From Leptotrichia wadei (lineage in GTDB: Bacteria; Fusobacteriota; Fusobacteriia; Fusobacteriales; Leptotrichiaceae), in the NCBI RefSeq assembly GCF_007990545.2, contig NZ_AP019829.2:930001-994000 (forward strand): DNA of 64,000 bases, given 5' to 3'. A program made the translations under genes and the position numbers. Under the pieces are notes generated by a model that saw only the letters and a program-made list of their open reading frames with translations, searched no databases and was not told the DNA's origin. Of the stretch, positions 37,444-47,109 are shown piece by piece. The stretch's first letter is position 1. Each line of letters begins with the position of its first letter.

Positions 37444-38151
37444 TTATCTTTTTGCAATAGCAGTAAAAGTAAATTTTTCAGGATGATGAATTATTGTTTC
37501 ATACTGAAAAAGAGTTCCGTTTGACAAATAGGCGTGAGTTTCGATGACAACAACCATATTTATATCTTTTAATTTGAGATATTTCTGTTCTTCTGGCGTA
37601 ATCTTTCTGAAATTAATATCTCTTCGAGAGTATCCAATCTTTAATTTTAAATCCTTTTCCAAATATTCATATATTGACTTTTTGGCAATCTCTTCATTCA
37701 AGAATGGCACAATTCTTCTGTCAAAAAAACTTGTGGAATAATTTAAGACTTCCCCATTTAAGGAATTTGTACGGACTACTTTGTAGAAATCGGCACTTTC
37801 AGAAACTTGAAATTCTTTCATTAATTTTTTGTTCCCTTGAACAATATATAAGCTGATTAAGTCAGTTTCAAGATTAATATTTTGAAGTTTATTTAGTTCC
37901 TGCACAGTTTGAATTGAAGTCAGAGAAATATTTTCTAAATTTTTTTTCTCCAGTACAATTGATTTTTTCCCCTTCACTTTTTGAATAAAACCTTCAGCTT
38001 CCAGCATAGAAAGAGCTTTTCTTACAGTAAGTTTGGAAAAATTATAATCTTTTGCCAAGTCATCTTCTTTTTTTAAAAAATCTCCTGGTTTAATAATACC
38101 ATTTTTAATTTTGTGTTTTATATCATAATATACTTTTTCATATTTAGTCAT
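37444..38151 (-). CDS. GntR-family regulator with UTRA domain
   Basis: The 235-residue protein has an N-terminal winged helix (ILKNGIIKPGDFLKKEDDLA type; FSKLTVRKALSMLEAEGFI at about 38-56) and a UTRA ligand-binding domain (about 90-232). Divergent from malH, it most likely represses the malH operon and is released by a sugar phosphate such as an alpha-glucoside-6-phosphate. The class includes TreR-like regulators. The gap 37193-37443 downstream shows no gene. Confidence 0.88.
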   Translation of the reverse strand: MTKYEKVYYDIKHKIKNGIIKPGDFLKKEDDLAKDYNFSKLTVRKALSMLEAEGFIQKVKGKKSIVLEKKNLENISLTSIQTVQELNKLQNINLETDLISLYIVQGNKKLMKEFQVSESADFYKVVRTNSLNGEVLNYSTSFFDRRIVPFLNEEIAKKSIYEYLEKDLKLKIGYSRRDINFRKITPEEQKYLKLKDINMVVVIETHAYLSNGTLFQYETIIHHPEKFTFTAIAKR

Positions 38152-38298
38152 TTGTATAAACCTTTCATATTATTTTTATATATTATACAATAAATTTCTT
38201 TAAATAACAACTAAAAATAAAAAGATTTATATAATAATAATAAATTTTAAAAAAGATTTATATAAACCTATTGACTTTTTGAAAATTTATGATATAAT
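38152..38298 (+). promoter_or_regulatory. malH promoter with repeated operator-like sequence
   Basis: TTGACT (38271-38276), 16-base spacer, TATAAT (38293-38298). Upstream, AAAAGATTTATATAA occurs twice (near 38220-38234 and 38252-38266). Related TTATATAAACC and TTGTATAAACC words lie near 38258-38269 and 38153-38163, next to the regulator start. They are plausible GntR operator sites for both divergent genes; the AT content makes chance similarity possible. Confidence 0.5.
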
Positions 38299-38352
38299 AG
38301 TTACTGAAATGAGAAAACAAAAAATATATAACTAATAAATTATAGGAGATGA

Positions 38353-39681
<1,329 letters not shown>

Positions 39682-39724
39682 ATTACATCTGAATAATTTT
39701 AAAATGAAAATAAATTTTTAGTGC

Positions 39725-39753
39725 TTGAAATGTTAATTAGTTTATGATATAAT
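39725..39753 (+). promoter_or_regulatory. Promoter of a small RNA (antitoxin candidate)
   Basis: TTGAAA (39725-39730), 17-base spacer, TATAAT (39748-39753), 44 bases after the malH stop codon. A terminator follows within 90 bases. Confidence 0.7.
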
Positions 39754-39759
39754 TACAAT

Positions 39760-39846
39760 AAGAAAAGAAAAACCAACTGTTTCGTTTGGAAATAAAAAAT
39801 TTGCAGAAGAAAAGGCTCTATTCTTTATTGAATGGGGTCTTTTTTT
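39760..39846 (+). ncRNA. Small RNA, candidate type I antitoxin
   Basis: The predicted ~87 nt RNA starts near 39760 and ends in a 13 bp terminator stem, AAAGGCTCTATTC (39811-39823) with GAATGGGGTCTTT (39830-39842, three or four G-U pairs), plus U-run. Its unstructured 5' part CCAACTGTTTCGTTTG (39773-39788) can pair without interruption with CAAATGGGACAGTTGG (39886-39901) of the downstream toxin mRNA: 16 pairs, three of them G-U. That covers the 5' edge of the toxin Shine-Dalgarno. It would block toxin translation. Confidence 0.65.
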
Positions 39847-39856
39847 ATGATATAAT
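39828..39856 (+). promoter_or_regulatory. Promoter of the toxin mRNA
   Basis: TTGAAT (39828-39833), 17-base spacer, TATAAT (39851-39856). The -35 overlaps the terminator stem of the upstream small RNA. The transcript would begin with the hairpin GTTAGTT/AACTAAC (39863-39882), a common protective 5' feature. Confidence 0.65.
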
Positions 39857-39913
39857 TACCAAGTTAGTTCTGCAAAACTAACAAACAAATGGGACAGTTG
39901 GGAGGTGGTAAAA

Positions 39914-39979
39914 ATGAATTGGGATTTTACTATTTTGATAGCTATAATCGTTTTATTTTTGATTATTAGTAAAAAATAG
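39914..39979 (+). CDS. 21-residue hydrophobic peptide, putative type I toxin
   Basis: ATG 39914 follows a strong GGGAGGTGG (39900-39908) at eight bases. The peptide begins MNWDFT, continues as a single hydrophobic helix of about 13 Ile/Leu/Val/Phe/Ala residues, and ends SKK. This is the profile of membrane-active type I toxins (as in Ibs, ShoB, TisB), although I recognise no sequence homologue. It lies between malH and the GH13 gene, within its own transcription unit. Confidence 0.65.
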   Translation: MNWDFTILIAIIVLFLIISKK

Positions 39980-40009
39980 TTAAAATTCATCATCGGCATC
40001 ACCTTAATG

Positions 40010-40043
40010 CCTGTCAATCTGTATATTTAGATTGACAGGTTTA
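40010..40043 (+). terminator. Terminator of the toxin mRNA
   Basis: CCTGTCAATCT (40010-40020) pairs perfectly with AGATTGACAGG (40029-40039). A smaller GGCAT/ATGCC stem precedes it, carrying CACCT in its loop, which could pair with the AGGTG of the toxin ribosome site. Confidence 0.7.
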
Positions 40044-40078
40044 AAAAAATGACTTTATTGAATATGAAGGAGAAAAAT

Positions 40079-41821
40079 ATGGATATAAAAAAATTAGATA
40101 AAAAATGGTGGAAAAAAGAAGTTGGATATCAAATTTATCCAAGAAGTTTTTATGACAGTAATAACGATGGAATTGGGGATTTGAATGGGATTACAGAAAA
40201 GTTAGATTATTTGAAGGATTTAGGAATAACGCTTATTTGGGTTTGTCCGATATTTAAGTCGCCAATGGATGACAATGGGTATGATATTTCAGATTATTAT
40301 GATGTGAATCCTGAATTTGGGACAAAGGAAGATTTGGAGAGATTGATTTCAGAGGCTAAAAAAAGAGGAATAAAAATAATTCTAGATTTGGTAATTAATC
40401 ATACTTCTGATGAGCACGAGTGGTTTTTGGAAGCATTGAGAAATCCTGAAAGCAAGTACAGAAATTACTATATTTTCAAAAGAGGAGAAAACGGATTGCC
40501 ACCAACAAACTGGAGAAGCCATTTTGGTGGTTCTGCTTGGGAAAAAGTTGAAGGTGAAGCTGATGAAAATGGGAATGAAATGTACTATTTACATTTATTC
40601 TCAAAAAAACAGCCTGACTTAAACTGGGAAAATCCTGAAGTCAGGGAAGAGCTTTATAAAATGGTAAATTATTGGCTTGAAAAGGGAATTGCTGGATTTA
40701 GAGTTGATGCAATTAATTCGATAAAAAAAAATGCAAGATATTTGGATTTGCCTGTTGATGGAGCGGATGGATTCGCCTACAGTATTAAATATACATTAAA
40801 TCAACCTGGAATCGAGGAATTTTTGGGTGAATTAGCGAAAAAAACTTTTAAAAAGCATAATTGTATGACTGTGGCTGAAACGCCGTTGTTGGAGTATGAA
40901 AGATACAATGATTTTATTGGTGAAGATGGGTTCTTTTCGATGATTTTTGATTTTAGTTATTCTGATTTGGATATGACAAAAGGTGGATTTTACTATTCAT
41001 TACGAGATATTCCAACTGTGGAATTGAGAAATAAGATTTTTGAAAGTCAGCTGACACAGCAAAAATACGGATGGGGAGCACCATTTTTGGAAAATCATGA
41101 TTTACCAAGAAGTTTGAATAAATTTTTTGGTAAAAAAGCGAATGAAACAAATGCAAAATTGTTAGCAAATGTATTTTTCTTCTTGCGAGGAACACCGTTT
41201 ATTTATCAAGGTCAAGAAATTGGAATGGATAATTTTGTGAGAAATGATATTTCTGAATTTGACGACATTGCAAGTAAAGATCAATATCAACGGGCTTTAG
41301 GAGAAGGATTTTCATCTGAAGAAGCGTTGCATTTTGTAAATAAACGAAGCCGTGACAATTCAAGAACGCCTATGCAATGGGATAGTAGCAAGAATGCTGG
41401 ATTTTCAAAAGATAAAGACTCAAAATCGTGGATAAAATTAACAGGAAGTCAAGCTGCAACAAATGTAGCAGACCAAATAAATGACAAAAATTCAATTTTT
41501 TCACACTACAAAAAAATGATTGATTTGAGACAAAATGGTAAATATTCAGATTGCTTGACTTTTGGTGATTTCATCTCTGTTCCGTTGGAGAATGAAAAAA
41601 TTATCGCTTATGTGAGAAAATATAAAAATCAAAAAGTTCTTTGTATTAATAATTTTTCTGAATTGAAACAAGAGGTTAAATTGAGTGAAATTGCGAAAGT
41701 TCTTGGAGAAAAAGAAATTAAAATTGGAGAGATTTTGATTAATAATTTTAAAGGACTTGAGAACAATGAGGTGAAAGTTGTTCTTGAAGAGTTTCAAAGT
41801 TTGTTAGTTGAAATTTTATAA
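40079..41821 (+). CDS. GH13 alpha-glucosidase (MalL/oligo-1,6-glucosidase type)
   Basis: The 580-residue cytosolic enzyme has nucleophile Asp210 in GFRVDAIN, acid/base Glu267 in TVAETPL, and Asp341 in ENHDLPRS; QPDLNWENP is typical of GH13 subfamily 31. Ala211 after the nucleophile, rather than Val, leans toward alpha-1,4 over alpha-1,6 specificity. AAGGAG precedes ATG 40079; the upstream ATG 40049 has no ribosome site. With malH it handles alpha-glucosides. Trehalose-6-phosphate hydrolase is a less likely alternative. Confidence 0.88.
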   Translation: MDIKKLDKKWWKKEVGYQIYPRSFYDSNNDGIGDLNGITEKLDYLKDLGITLIWVCPIFKSPMDDNGYDISDYYDVNPEFGTKEDLERLISEAKKRGIKIILDLVINHTSDEHEWFLEALRNPESKYRNYYIFKRGENGLPPTNWRSHFGGSAWEKVEGEADENGNEMYYLHLFSKKQPDLNWENPEVREELYKMVNYWLEKGIAGFRVDAINSIKKNARYLDLPVDGADGFAYSIKYTLNQPGIEEFLGELAKKTFKKHNCMTVAETPLLEYERYNDFIGEDGFFSMIFDFSYSDLDMTKGGFYYSLRDIPTVELRNKIFESQLTQQKYGWGAPFLENHDLPRSLNKFFGKKANETNAKLLANVFFFLRGTPFIYQGQEIGMDNFVRNDISEFDDIASKDQYQRALGEGFSSEEALHFVNKRSRDNSRTPMQWDSSKNAGFSKDKDSKSWIKLTGSQAATNVADQINDKNSIFSHYKKMIDLRQNGKYSDCLTFGDFISVPLENEKIIAYVRKYKNQKVLCINNFSELKQEVKLSEIAKVLGEKEIKIGEILINNFKGLENNEVKVVLEEFQSLLVEIL

Positions 41822-41830
41822 GAAAAATTT

Positions 41831-41882
41831 AAACTGTACCTAAAATTTATTTATAGATAAAATAAAAGGTACAGTTTTTTTT
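41831..41882. terminator. Bidirectional terminator
   Basis: AAACTGTACC (41831-41840) pairs with GGTACAGTTT (41868-41877) followed by a T-run; the convergent symporter gene ends two bases beyond. Confidence 0.85.
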
Positions 41883-41883
41883 A

Positions 41884-43137
41884 TCAGTCATAAAACTCGT
41901 TATTATTTACTTCTCTAATTTCATTTTCACTCTTTGCTACAACAATTGTACAAACAGCATCTCCAGTTATATTTACAACTGTTCTAAACATATCAATAAT
42001 TCTATCGACACCAATTACAACTCCAATTCCTTCAAGCGGCAATCCAGCTTGTTTTAACACAAGTGACAACATTAACATTCCAGCTCCTGGAACTCCTGCC
42101 GTACCGACTGAAGCTAATACCGCTGTCAAAATAATTCCAATATATTGTGTTGGTCCTAAATGAATGTTATAAAGATTTGCGATAAATACTGCCGCAACTC
42201 CTTGCATAATCGCAGTTCCATCCATATTTACTGTCGCTCCCAATGGAATTGTAAATGAGCTAATTTCTTCTGAAACACCGAATTTTTCTGATAGTGTTTC
42301 AATATTTACTGGAATTGTCGCATTACTGCTCGATGTAGAAAATGCCACTGAAACAACGTTTAAAAAGTTTTTGAAAAACTTAATTGGATTCATTTTTGCC
42401 ATACCTACAAGCATTATTTGATAAACTCCTGTGTGAATTACAAAAGCTATTAATGTCACGACAACAAATCCTATTAGTTTAACAAGCACATCTATTCCTG
42501 TTGAAGCAACTACTTTTGAAATCAGTGCAAAAACTCCAAGTGGAGCAACTTGCATTATAAGTTCTACCATTTTTAACACAAGTTCATTTGCTTCTTCAAG
42601 TAAAGTTTTTAAATTTTTAACTTTATCTCCTAAAGCAGTAATTGCAACTCCTAAAAGCAAAAAGAATATTATTATAGCAAGCATTTTTTCCTCTGACATC
42701 GCATTTACGATATTTTTCGGAATCATATCAAGCAACACGTCAATAAGTTTGCTCTGCTGAGCAATTTCATATTCTCCTTTTGGAAGATTTCCGTGAATCA
42801 TTCCTTTTCCAACATTAGTAATTTTTGCTACAAATAGTCCAATAGCTACGGCAATCGCAGTAGTTGCAAAATAAAATCCTAAAACTTTTGTCCCAATTCT
42901 TCTAAGTTTCTTTACATCTCCAATGGAAGCTGCTCCCATTGCAAGAGAAATCGAAACAAGCGGCACAATCATAACTTTCATAAGATTGATAAACATTCCT
43001 CCAAAAAACGCAAGAACTGAATCAATAACAACATCTTTTACAAACGGATTAGCTGCAAAAGGACTCAAAATCATTCCAAATACAACTCCGAGTGCTAGTC
43101 CAATCATAATTCTGGTTGTCAAGCCAAATTTTTTCAT
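41884..43137 (-). CDS. Sodium/proton:dicarboxylate (glutamate) symporter
   Basis: A DAACS-family transporter with about eight helices. Hallmarks are the serine-rich hairpin FSTSSSNATIPV, the NMDGT motif and the PGAGMLML re-entrant loop, followed by DRIIDMFRTVVNITGD. It imports glutamate, aspartate or C4-dicarboxylates. ATG 43137 (MKKFGL) is preferred. The only ribosome site (AAAGGAGG) is 28 bases upstream but is separated from the ATG by a perfect GCAGTA/TACTGC hairpin. TTG 43176 upstream has no ribosome site. The product is 417 residues. Confidence 0.88.
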   Translation of the reverse strand: MKKFGLTTRIMIGLALGVVFGMILSPFAANPFVKDVVIDSVLAFFGGMFINLMKVMIVPLVSISLAMGAASIGDVKKLRRIGTKVLGFYFATTAIAVAIGLFVAKITNVGKGMIHGNLPKGEYEIAQQSKLIDVLLDMIPKNIVNAMSEEKMLAIIIFFLLLGVAITALGDKVKNLKTLLEEANELVLKMVELIMQVAPLGVFALISKVVASTGIDVLVKLIGFVVVTLIAFVIHTGVYQIMLVGMAKMNPIKFFKNFLNVVSVAFSTSSSNATIPVNIETLSEKFGVSEEISSFTIPLGATVNMDGTAIMQGVAAVFIANLYNIHLGPTQYIGIILTAVLASVGTAGVPGAGMLMLSLVLKQAGLPLEGIGVVIGVDRIIDMFRTVVNITGDAVCTIVVAKSENEIREVNNNEFYD

Positions 43138-43427
43138 AAATTTTTTAGCAGTATAAAATACTGCCTCCTTTCCCAAATTTTTTTAGATATGCTATATTTT
43201 AACTTTTTATAGAAAAATTTACAAGTTATTTTTAAAAAATTTACTATTTTTCGGATATTTTGTTTATAAAGAGTGAATGTAAAAAACATAACTGCAATTA
43301 TTATTAAATTTGTTTTAATTTTAATATAATTAAAATCAAATATGGTGGGTATAATATAGTAGATTTAGTTTTTATACTAGTTGATTACAAATAATTATTA
43401 AATTAAAATTTTAAGAAGGAATAAAAA

Positions 43428-43772
43428 ATGAAAAAATTTTTACTATTAATGACTTTTTTTACTTCTATGGTAGCTTATGCAAGAGTTGGGGAAGTAGGAA
43501 CTAAAACATTTGAAAATGTTATAGGCTATTGTGAAAATGAGAAAGTAACTTCTATTAAAGAAGATCCAAATACTGAAAGTTATCTTGCTTATGTAAGAGT
43601 AACATATCCATTATGTAAAATAAATGGATTACGATATAGAAATATAAAATTTTCATATCGTACGAGAGATGATGGAAAATTTGTTGCAAAACAAGTAAAA
43701 AACATAAATTTAGATGGATATGATATTGAAATTAACTATGATACAAGAACCATAATATATGTAAGACATTAA
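43428..43772 (+). CDS. Small secreted protein of unknown function
   Basis: The 114-residue protein has a signal peptide (about 1-18, ending VAYA). The mature part has two cysteines (IGYCENEK and PLCKING), probably a disulphide, and beta-rich segments such as YLAYVRVTYPL and YDIEINYDTRTI. AAGGAAT precedes ATG 43428. No family recognised. It stands alone, with 290 bases of AT-rich DNA before it. Confidence 0.72.
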   Translation: MKKFLLLMTFFTSMVAYARVGEVGTKTFENVIGYCENEKVTSIKEDPNTESYLAYVRVTYPLCKINGLRYRNIKFSYRTRDDGKFVAKQVKNINLDGYDIEINYDTRTIIYVRH

Positions 43773-43873
43773 TAATATTTTATTAAATTTAAGATATCTT
43801 ACTGTTTAATTAAAATATAATTTTTATTCTTTAAATAAAGTTTATATTAATATTATTTAATTTTAATGAAATA

Positions 43874-43920
43874 AAAAATTGTCTTTTATTCTTAAAAAAA
43901 AGAGTATCAGACAGTTTTTA
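43874..43920. terminator. Terminator between convergent genes
   Basis: AAAAATTGTCT (43874-43884) pairs with AGACAGTTTTT (43909-43919), one G-U. It serves the small secreted protein gene (+) and, on the other strand, the RelE-like gene. Confidence 0.7.
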
Positions 43921-43963
43921 TTATTTTCAATTCTCAATTAACCCAATAAATTTAGAAATAATT

Positions 43964-44230
43964 CTAAATATAAATTTTATCCCTTTTATTTATTTGAACA
44001 ACCAAAATAAATAGTTCACTTTCTTCAATTTTTGCAATAATCCTATAATTTTCAACTTGATATCTCCAAAATCCTTTTAGATTATATCTCAATGCTTTTC
44101 CAAACTTTTTTGGATTATCTGTTTCGTTAAGATTTTGCTTGATATATCGCATGATTTTTAGTTTTATTGAGTTATCTAGTTTATTCAGTTGTTTTTCTGC
44201 TTTTTCTCTAATAATGACTTTATATTTCAT
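43964..44230 (-). CDS. RelE/ParE-family toxin
   Basis: The 88-residue protein has the RelE pattern: EKQLNKLDNSIKLKIMRYI, LKGFWRYQVENYRIIAKI and a short basic end (NKRDKIYI). RelE toxins cut mRNA at the ribosome. The usual GHR near the end is here INKRD, a variation that may alter activity. The start overlaps the antitoxin gene by 11 bases. Confidence 0.88.
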   Translation of the reverse strand: MKYKVIIREKAEKQLNKLDNSIKLKIMRYIKQNLNETDNPKKFGKALRYNLKGFWRYQVENYRIIAKIEESELFILVVQINKRDKIYI

Positions 44231-44456
44231 CTTCCAAGCCCATTTTTTTTACTAAATCGTCAAATGAGATTGCTTTTTCCTTGTTTGTCTTATATTCTTC
44301 ATAAGCCTCAACAGCCAATTTATAGTCTTCTTCATCTTCAATTTTTTCAAGAATTAAATCTAACATTACTTGGTTTAAATTGATATTATTTTCCTTAACA
44401 TAGTTATTTATTTTGTTCTCTATGTCAGGATTAGCATTTATAGAAACGGTTATCAT
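44220..44456 (-). CDS. RelB-like (DUF6290-type) antitoxin
   Basis: The start ATG 44456 (MITVSINAN) is chosen because AAAGGGTG lies 8 bases before it; a longer frame to 44522 adds a hydrophobic, ribosome-site-less stretch. The 78-residue product has a ribbon-helix-helix start (ENKINNYVKENNINLNQVML) and an acidic C-terminus for toxin binding. It is probably autoregulatory together with the toxin. Confidence 0.85.
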   Translation of the reverse strand: MITVSINANPDIENKINNYVKENNINLNQVMLDLILEKIEDEEDYKLAVEAYEEYKTNKEKAISFDDLVKKMGLEDEI

Positions 44457-44540
44457 TGATTTCACACCCTTTCTTATTGTTTTAATTAATAAAATTTTAA
44501 CATAAAAGATAATAAAAAGCAACGAAAATATTTAATTAAA

Positions 44541-45038
44541 TTATTTTATTTGAACTCCTTCCAATTCCAACAAAAATCGCTTAATATGAAGTCCCCCGCC
44601 ATAACCAACCAATTTCCCATCGGCACCAATCACACGATGACATGGAATAAAAATTGAAATTTTATTTCGATTATTCGCCATTCCAACTGCACGGACAGCT
44701 TTTAGATTATTGATTGCGATTGCGATGTCTTTGTAAGAACGAGTTTCGCCATAAGGAATTTTTTCAAGAGCACTCCAAACAGAAATTTGAAATGGTGTTC
44801 CTTCTTCCAAAAATGGCAAATCAAAATTTTTTCGTTTTCTTTCAAAATATTCAAAAAGTTGTTTTTTCGCTTGTTTAATCAGTTCAGTTTCACAAATTTT
44901 AAAATCATTATGTTTTTTAAAATCTTCAAAATCTGATTCCCAAATTAAATCTGTGATATGAGAGTCATTTTCCGTCGTAGCAATTCCAATTTTTCCAATT
45001 GGAGTATTTGTCTCATAAAAGTAGATATTTTTTTTCAT
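44541..45038 (-). CDS. ogt: Methylated-DNA--protein-cysteine methyltransferase
   Basis: The 165-residue protein has the active-site IPCHRVIG with Cys133, preceded by the helix-turn-helix segment (YGETRSYKDIA; RAVGMANNRN). It removes alkyl groups from O6-alkylguanine in a suicide reaction. Length and the N-terminal ribonuclease-like fold fit Ogt. No Ada-type regulator domain. Confidence 0.94.
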   Translation of the reverse strand: MKKNIYFYETNTPIGKIGIATTENDSHITDLIWESDFEDFKKHNDFKICETELIKQAKKQLFEYFERKRKNFDLPFLEEGTPFQISVWSALEKIPYGETRSYKDIAIAINNLKAVRAVGMANNRNKISIFIPCHRVIGADGKLVGYGGGLHIKRFLLELEGVQIK

Positions 45039-45214
45039 TGTTTTTACCTCTTAATTTTCATTTATAGTAAAACTACTTTAAAACTAAACTCAAAAGTTAT
45101 GGCTACTTACTTAAAATCCAAATTTATAAAATTTTAGTAGTTTTATTTTAAATAGGTTCAAATATACAATTGATTAAAAAAATTAACTTCAAATTACAAA
45201 AAGTTTTTCGTGAA

Positions 45215-46918
45215 TTATTCTCTTTTAAATTTTATTTCAAATTCTTTTCCAAAAAACGCAATTCCAATTTTTAAAATATTGTCAATTCCAGCATTTTTCA
45301 AAATTGAAGTATACTCTTTTTCTTCAATTTGATTTAGTGCAACTTCACATTCACTTAACAATTTTTCGTGAATCTTTTCTGAATCTAATTTCAAATTATC
45401 TATATTTATTGCTTTTAATTCAATGATAATTCCTTCTTTTCTTTCAAAAATATTTTTAGGTTTCAAAAGTAAATCATATCGACCTTTTCCTGAAAAATTA
45501 TTTGATGAAATTTCATACTCACTTTTTAATTTTAAAATTAATCCGAGTATTAATCCATGATAAAATTGCTCTTTATAGATTCCAGATACATCAAAAATAC
45601 TTGTATTTTCTAACAAAATTTTATTCAATTCAATTTTAAAATTTTCTATATTTCCATTTTTTAATGCATTAGTTAATTTTGAAAAATTATTAGAATTTCC
45701 AAAATATACTTCAACAAACATATTTGAGAACATTTTTAAAATTTCTTCATTTGGAATTTTTAAATATGTTTCTTCACTATTTTCATTATATTTTCTGGAT
45801 AATGTTAAATAACCGCTATGGAAAAAGAGATTCCAAATATTTTTCTCAAAATTAGCTTCTAAATTTCCAAAAGTCATGCTATCGTTAATTATTTCAAAAA
45901 TTTCTTCTTTATTCAAAAGTTTTGAAAAATCATCAAAAATTTCTTTTTTCATTTTTTGTAAATATAGTTTTATAAATCCATTCTCACTTGTATTTACCCA
46001 ATAAGGCTTTAATTTTCCGTTTTTTAAAAAATTAATAATCGACCAAGGATTATAAACTTTTTTTTCGCCAAATAAATACCCATTGTACCATTTTTGAACA
46101 TCATTTAATTCATATTCTAAGTCAAAATCTTCAAGAGATTTTTCAACTTCATTTTCCATAATCCCAAAGTATTCTGTAAATTCATCATCTAAAATTGTGT
46201 GAACTTCCAAATTATTCAATCCCGAAAAGACATTTTCCTTTGCAACCCGTAATATTCCAGTTAAAATTCCCATTTCCAAATAATTATTATCTTTCAAAAC
46301 TTTTCCATAAAATGCTTTAAAAAACGCAATACATTTCTCATAATTTCCTTTTATATAGGAATCAATTATTGGCTGGTCGTATTCATCTATTAAAACAACA
46401 ACTTTTTTTCCAGAAAGTTCGTACAAATATCTAGTCAAATTAAATAAGGAATTAATCCAGTCAGCATTATCTTTTTTCAGCCAAATAGCGTCAAAATCTG
46501 CCAAGTCACTTTGATTTAAATCATCTCTTATCAAATAAAATTCGTTATACAGCAATTTTATTTCATTTTTAATCATGTTAAATCCACTTTCCCAGTTTTC
46601 TGCATCATAATTTTTAAAAGAAATAGAGATTACAAAGAAATTCCCCTGTTTTTCAAAATATTCACTTTTAGAAATTTCTAAATTTTCAAATAATTTTTTG
46701 TTTTCGTCTTTATTTTTAATGTCAAAAAAGTACTTTAACATCGAAATATTTAAGGTTTTTCCAAATCTTCTCGGACGAGTAAATAATTTAACTTTTGAGC
46801 CATCTTCTAAAATGTTTTCTATAAATTTTGTTTTATCGAAATAGTAGTAGTTATTTTCGATAATTTCTTTAAAATCAGATATTCCAATTGGTAATTTCTT
46901 TTTTTTGCGATTTCTCAT
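45215..46918 (-). CDS. AAA-ATPase-like / PD-(D/E)XK nuclease-like protein, copy 2
   Basis: A close paralogue of the protein at 12754, near-identical over long segments including TRPRRFGKT, VVVLIDEYDQP, the PWSIINFLK block and GKGRYDLLLKPKN ... GIIIELKA. The segment corresponding to residues 110-165 of copy 1 is strongly diverged. ATG 46918 aligns with copy 1 and has GGAGAGG at 8 bases; ATG 46924 is too close to it. Function unknown for the family. It stands as a single gene. Confidence 0.85.
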   Translation of the reverse strand: MRNRKKKKLPIGISDFKEIIENNYYYFDKTKFIENILEDGSKVKLFTRPRRFGKTLNISMLKYFFDIKNKDENKKLFENLEISKSEYFEKQGNFFVISISFKNYDAENWESGFNMIKNEIKLLYNEFYLIRDDLNQSDLADFDAIWLKKDNADWINSLFNLTRYLYELSGKKVVVLIDEYDQPIIDSYIKGNYEKCIAFFKAFYGKVLKDNNYLEMGILTGILRVAKENVFSGLNNLEVHTILDDEFTEYFGIMENEVEKSLEDFDLEYELNDVQKWYNGYLFGEKKVYNPWSIINFLKNGKLKPYWVNTSENGFIKLYLQKMKKEIFDDFSKLLNKEEIFEIINDSMTFGNLEANFEKNIWNLFFHSGYLTLSRKYNENSEETYLKIPNEEILKMFSNMFVEVYFGNSNNFSKLTNALKNGNIENFKIELNKILLENTSIFDVSGIYKEQFYHGLILGLILKLKSEYEISSNNFSGKGRYDLLLKPKNIFERKEGIIIELKAINIDNLKLDSEKIHEKLLSECEVALNQIEEKEYTSILKNAGIDNILKIGIAFFGKEFEIKFKRE

Positions 46919-47013
46919 CTTCATTACCTCTCCTTTTTATTTATAAATAATTTTATTGTTTTAACTAAGTGAATATATTATAATATGAATTATAAAAAAA
47001 GTAAATTATTTGA

Positions 47014-47042
47014 TTGTTACAAAATAGATTGTATAGTAAAAT
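47014..47042 (+). promoter_or_regulatory. Probable rarA promoter
   Basis: TTGTTA (47014-47019), 17-base spacer, TAAAAT (47037-47042), 68 bases before the ATG. Confidence 0.45.
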
Positions 47043-47109
47043 ATAATAAATTTAGAATAAAAATATCGTATTAATTATTGTAATTTGAAAAGTAAAAGGG
47101 AGTAAAAAA

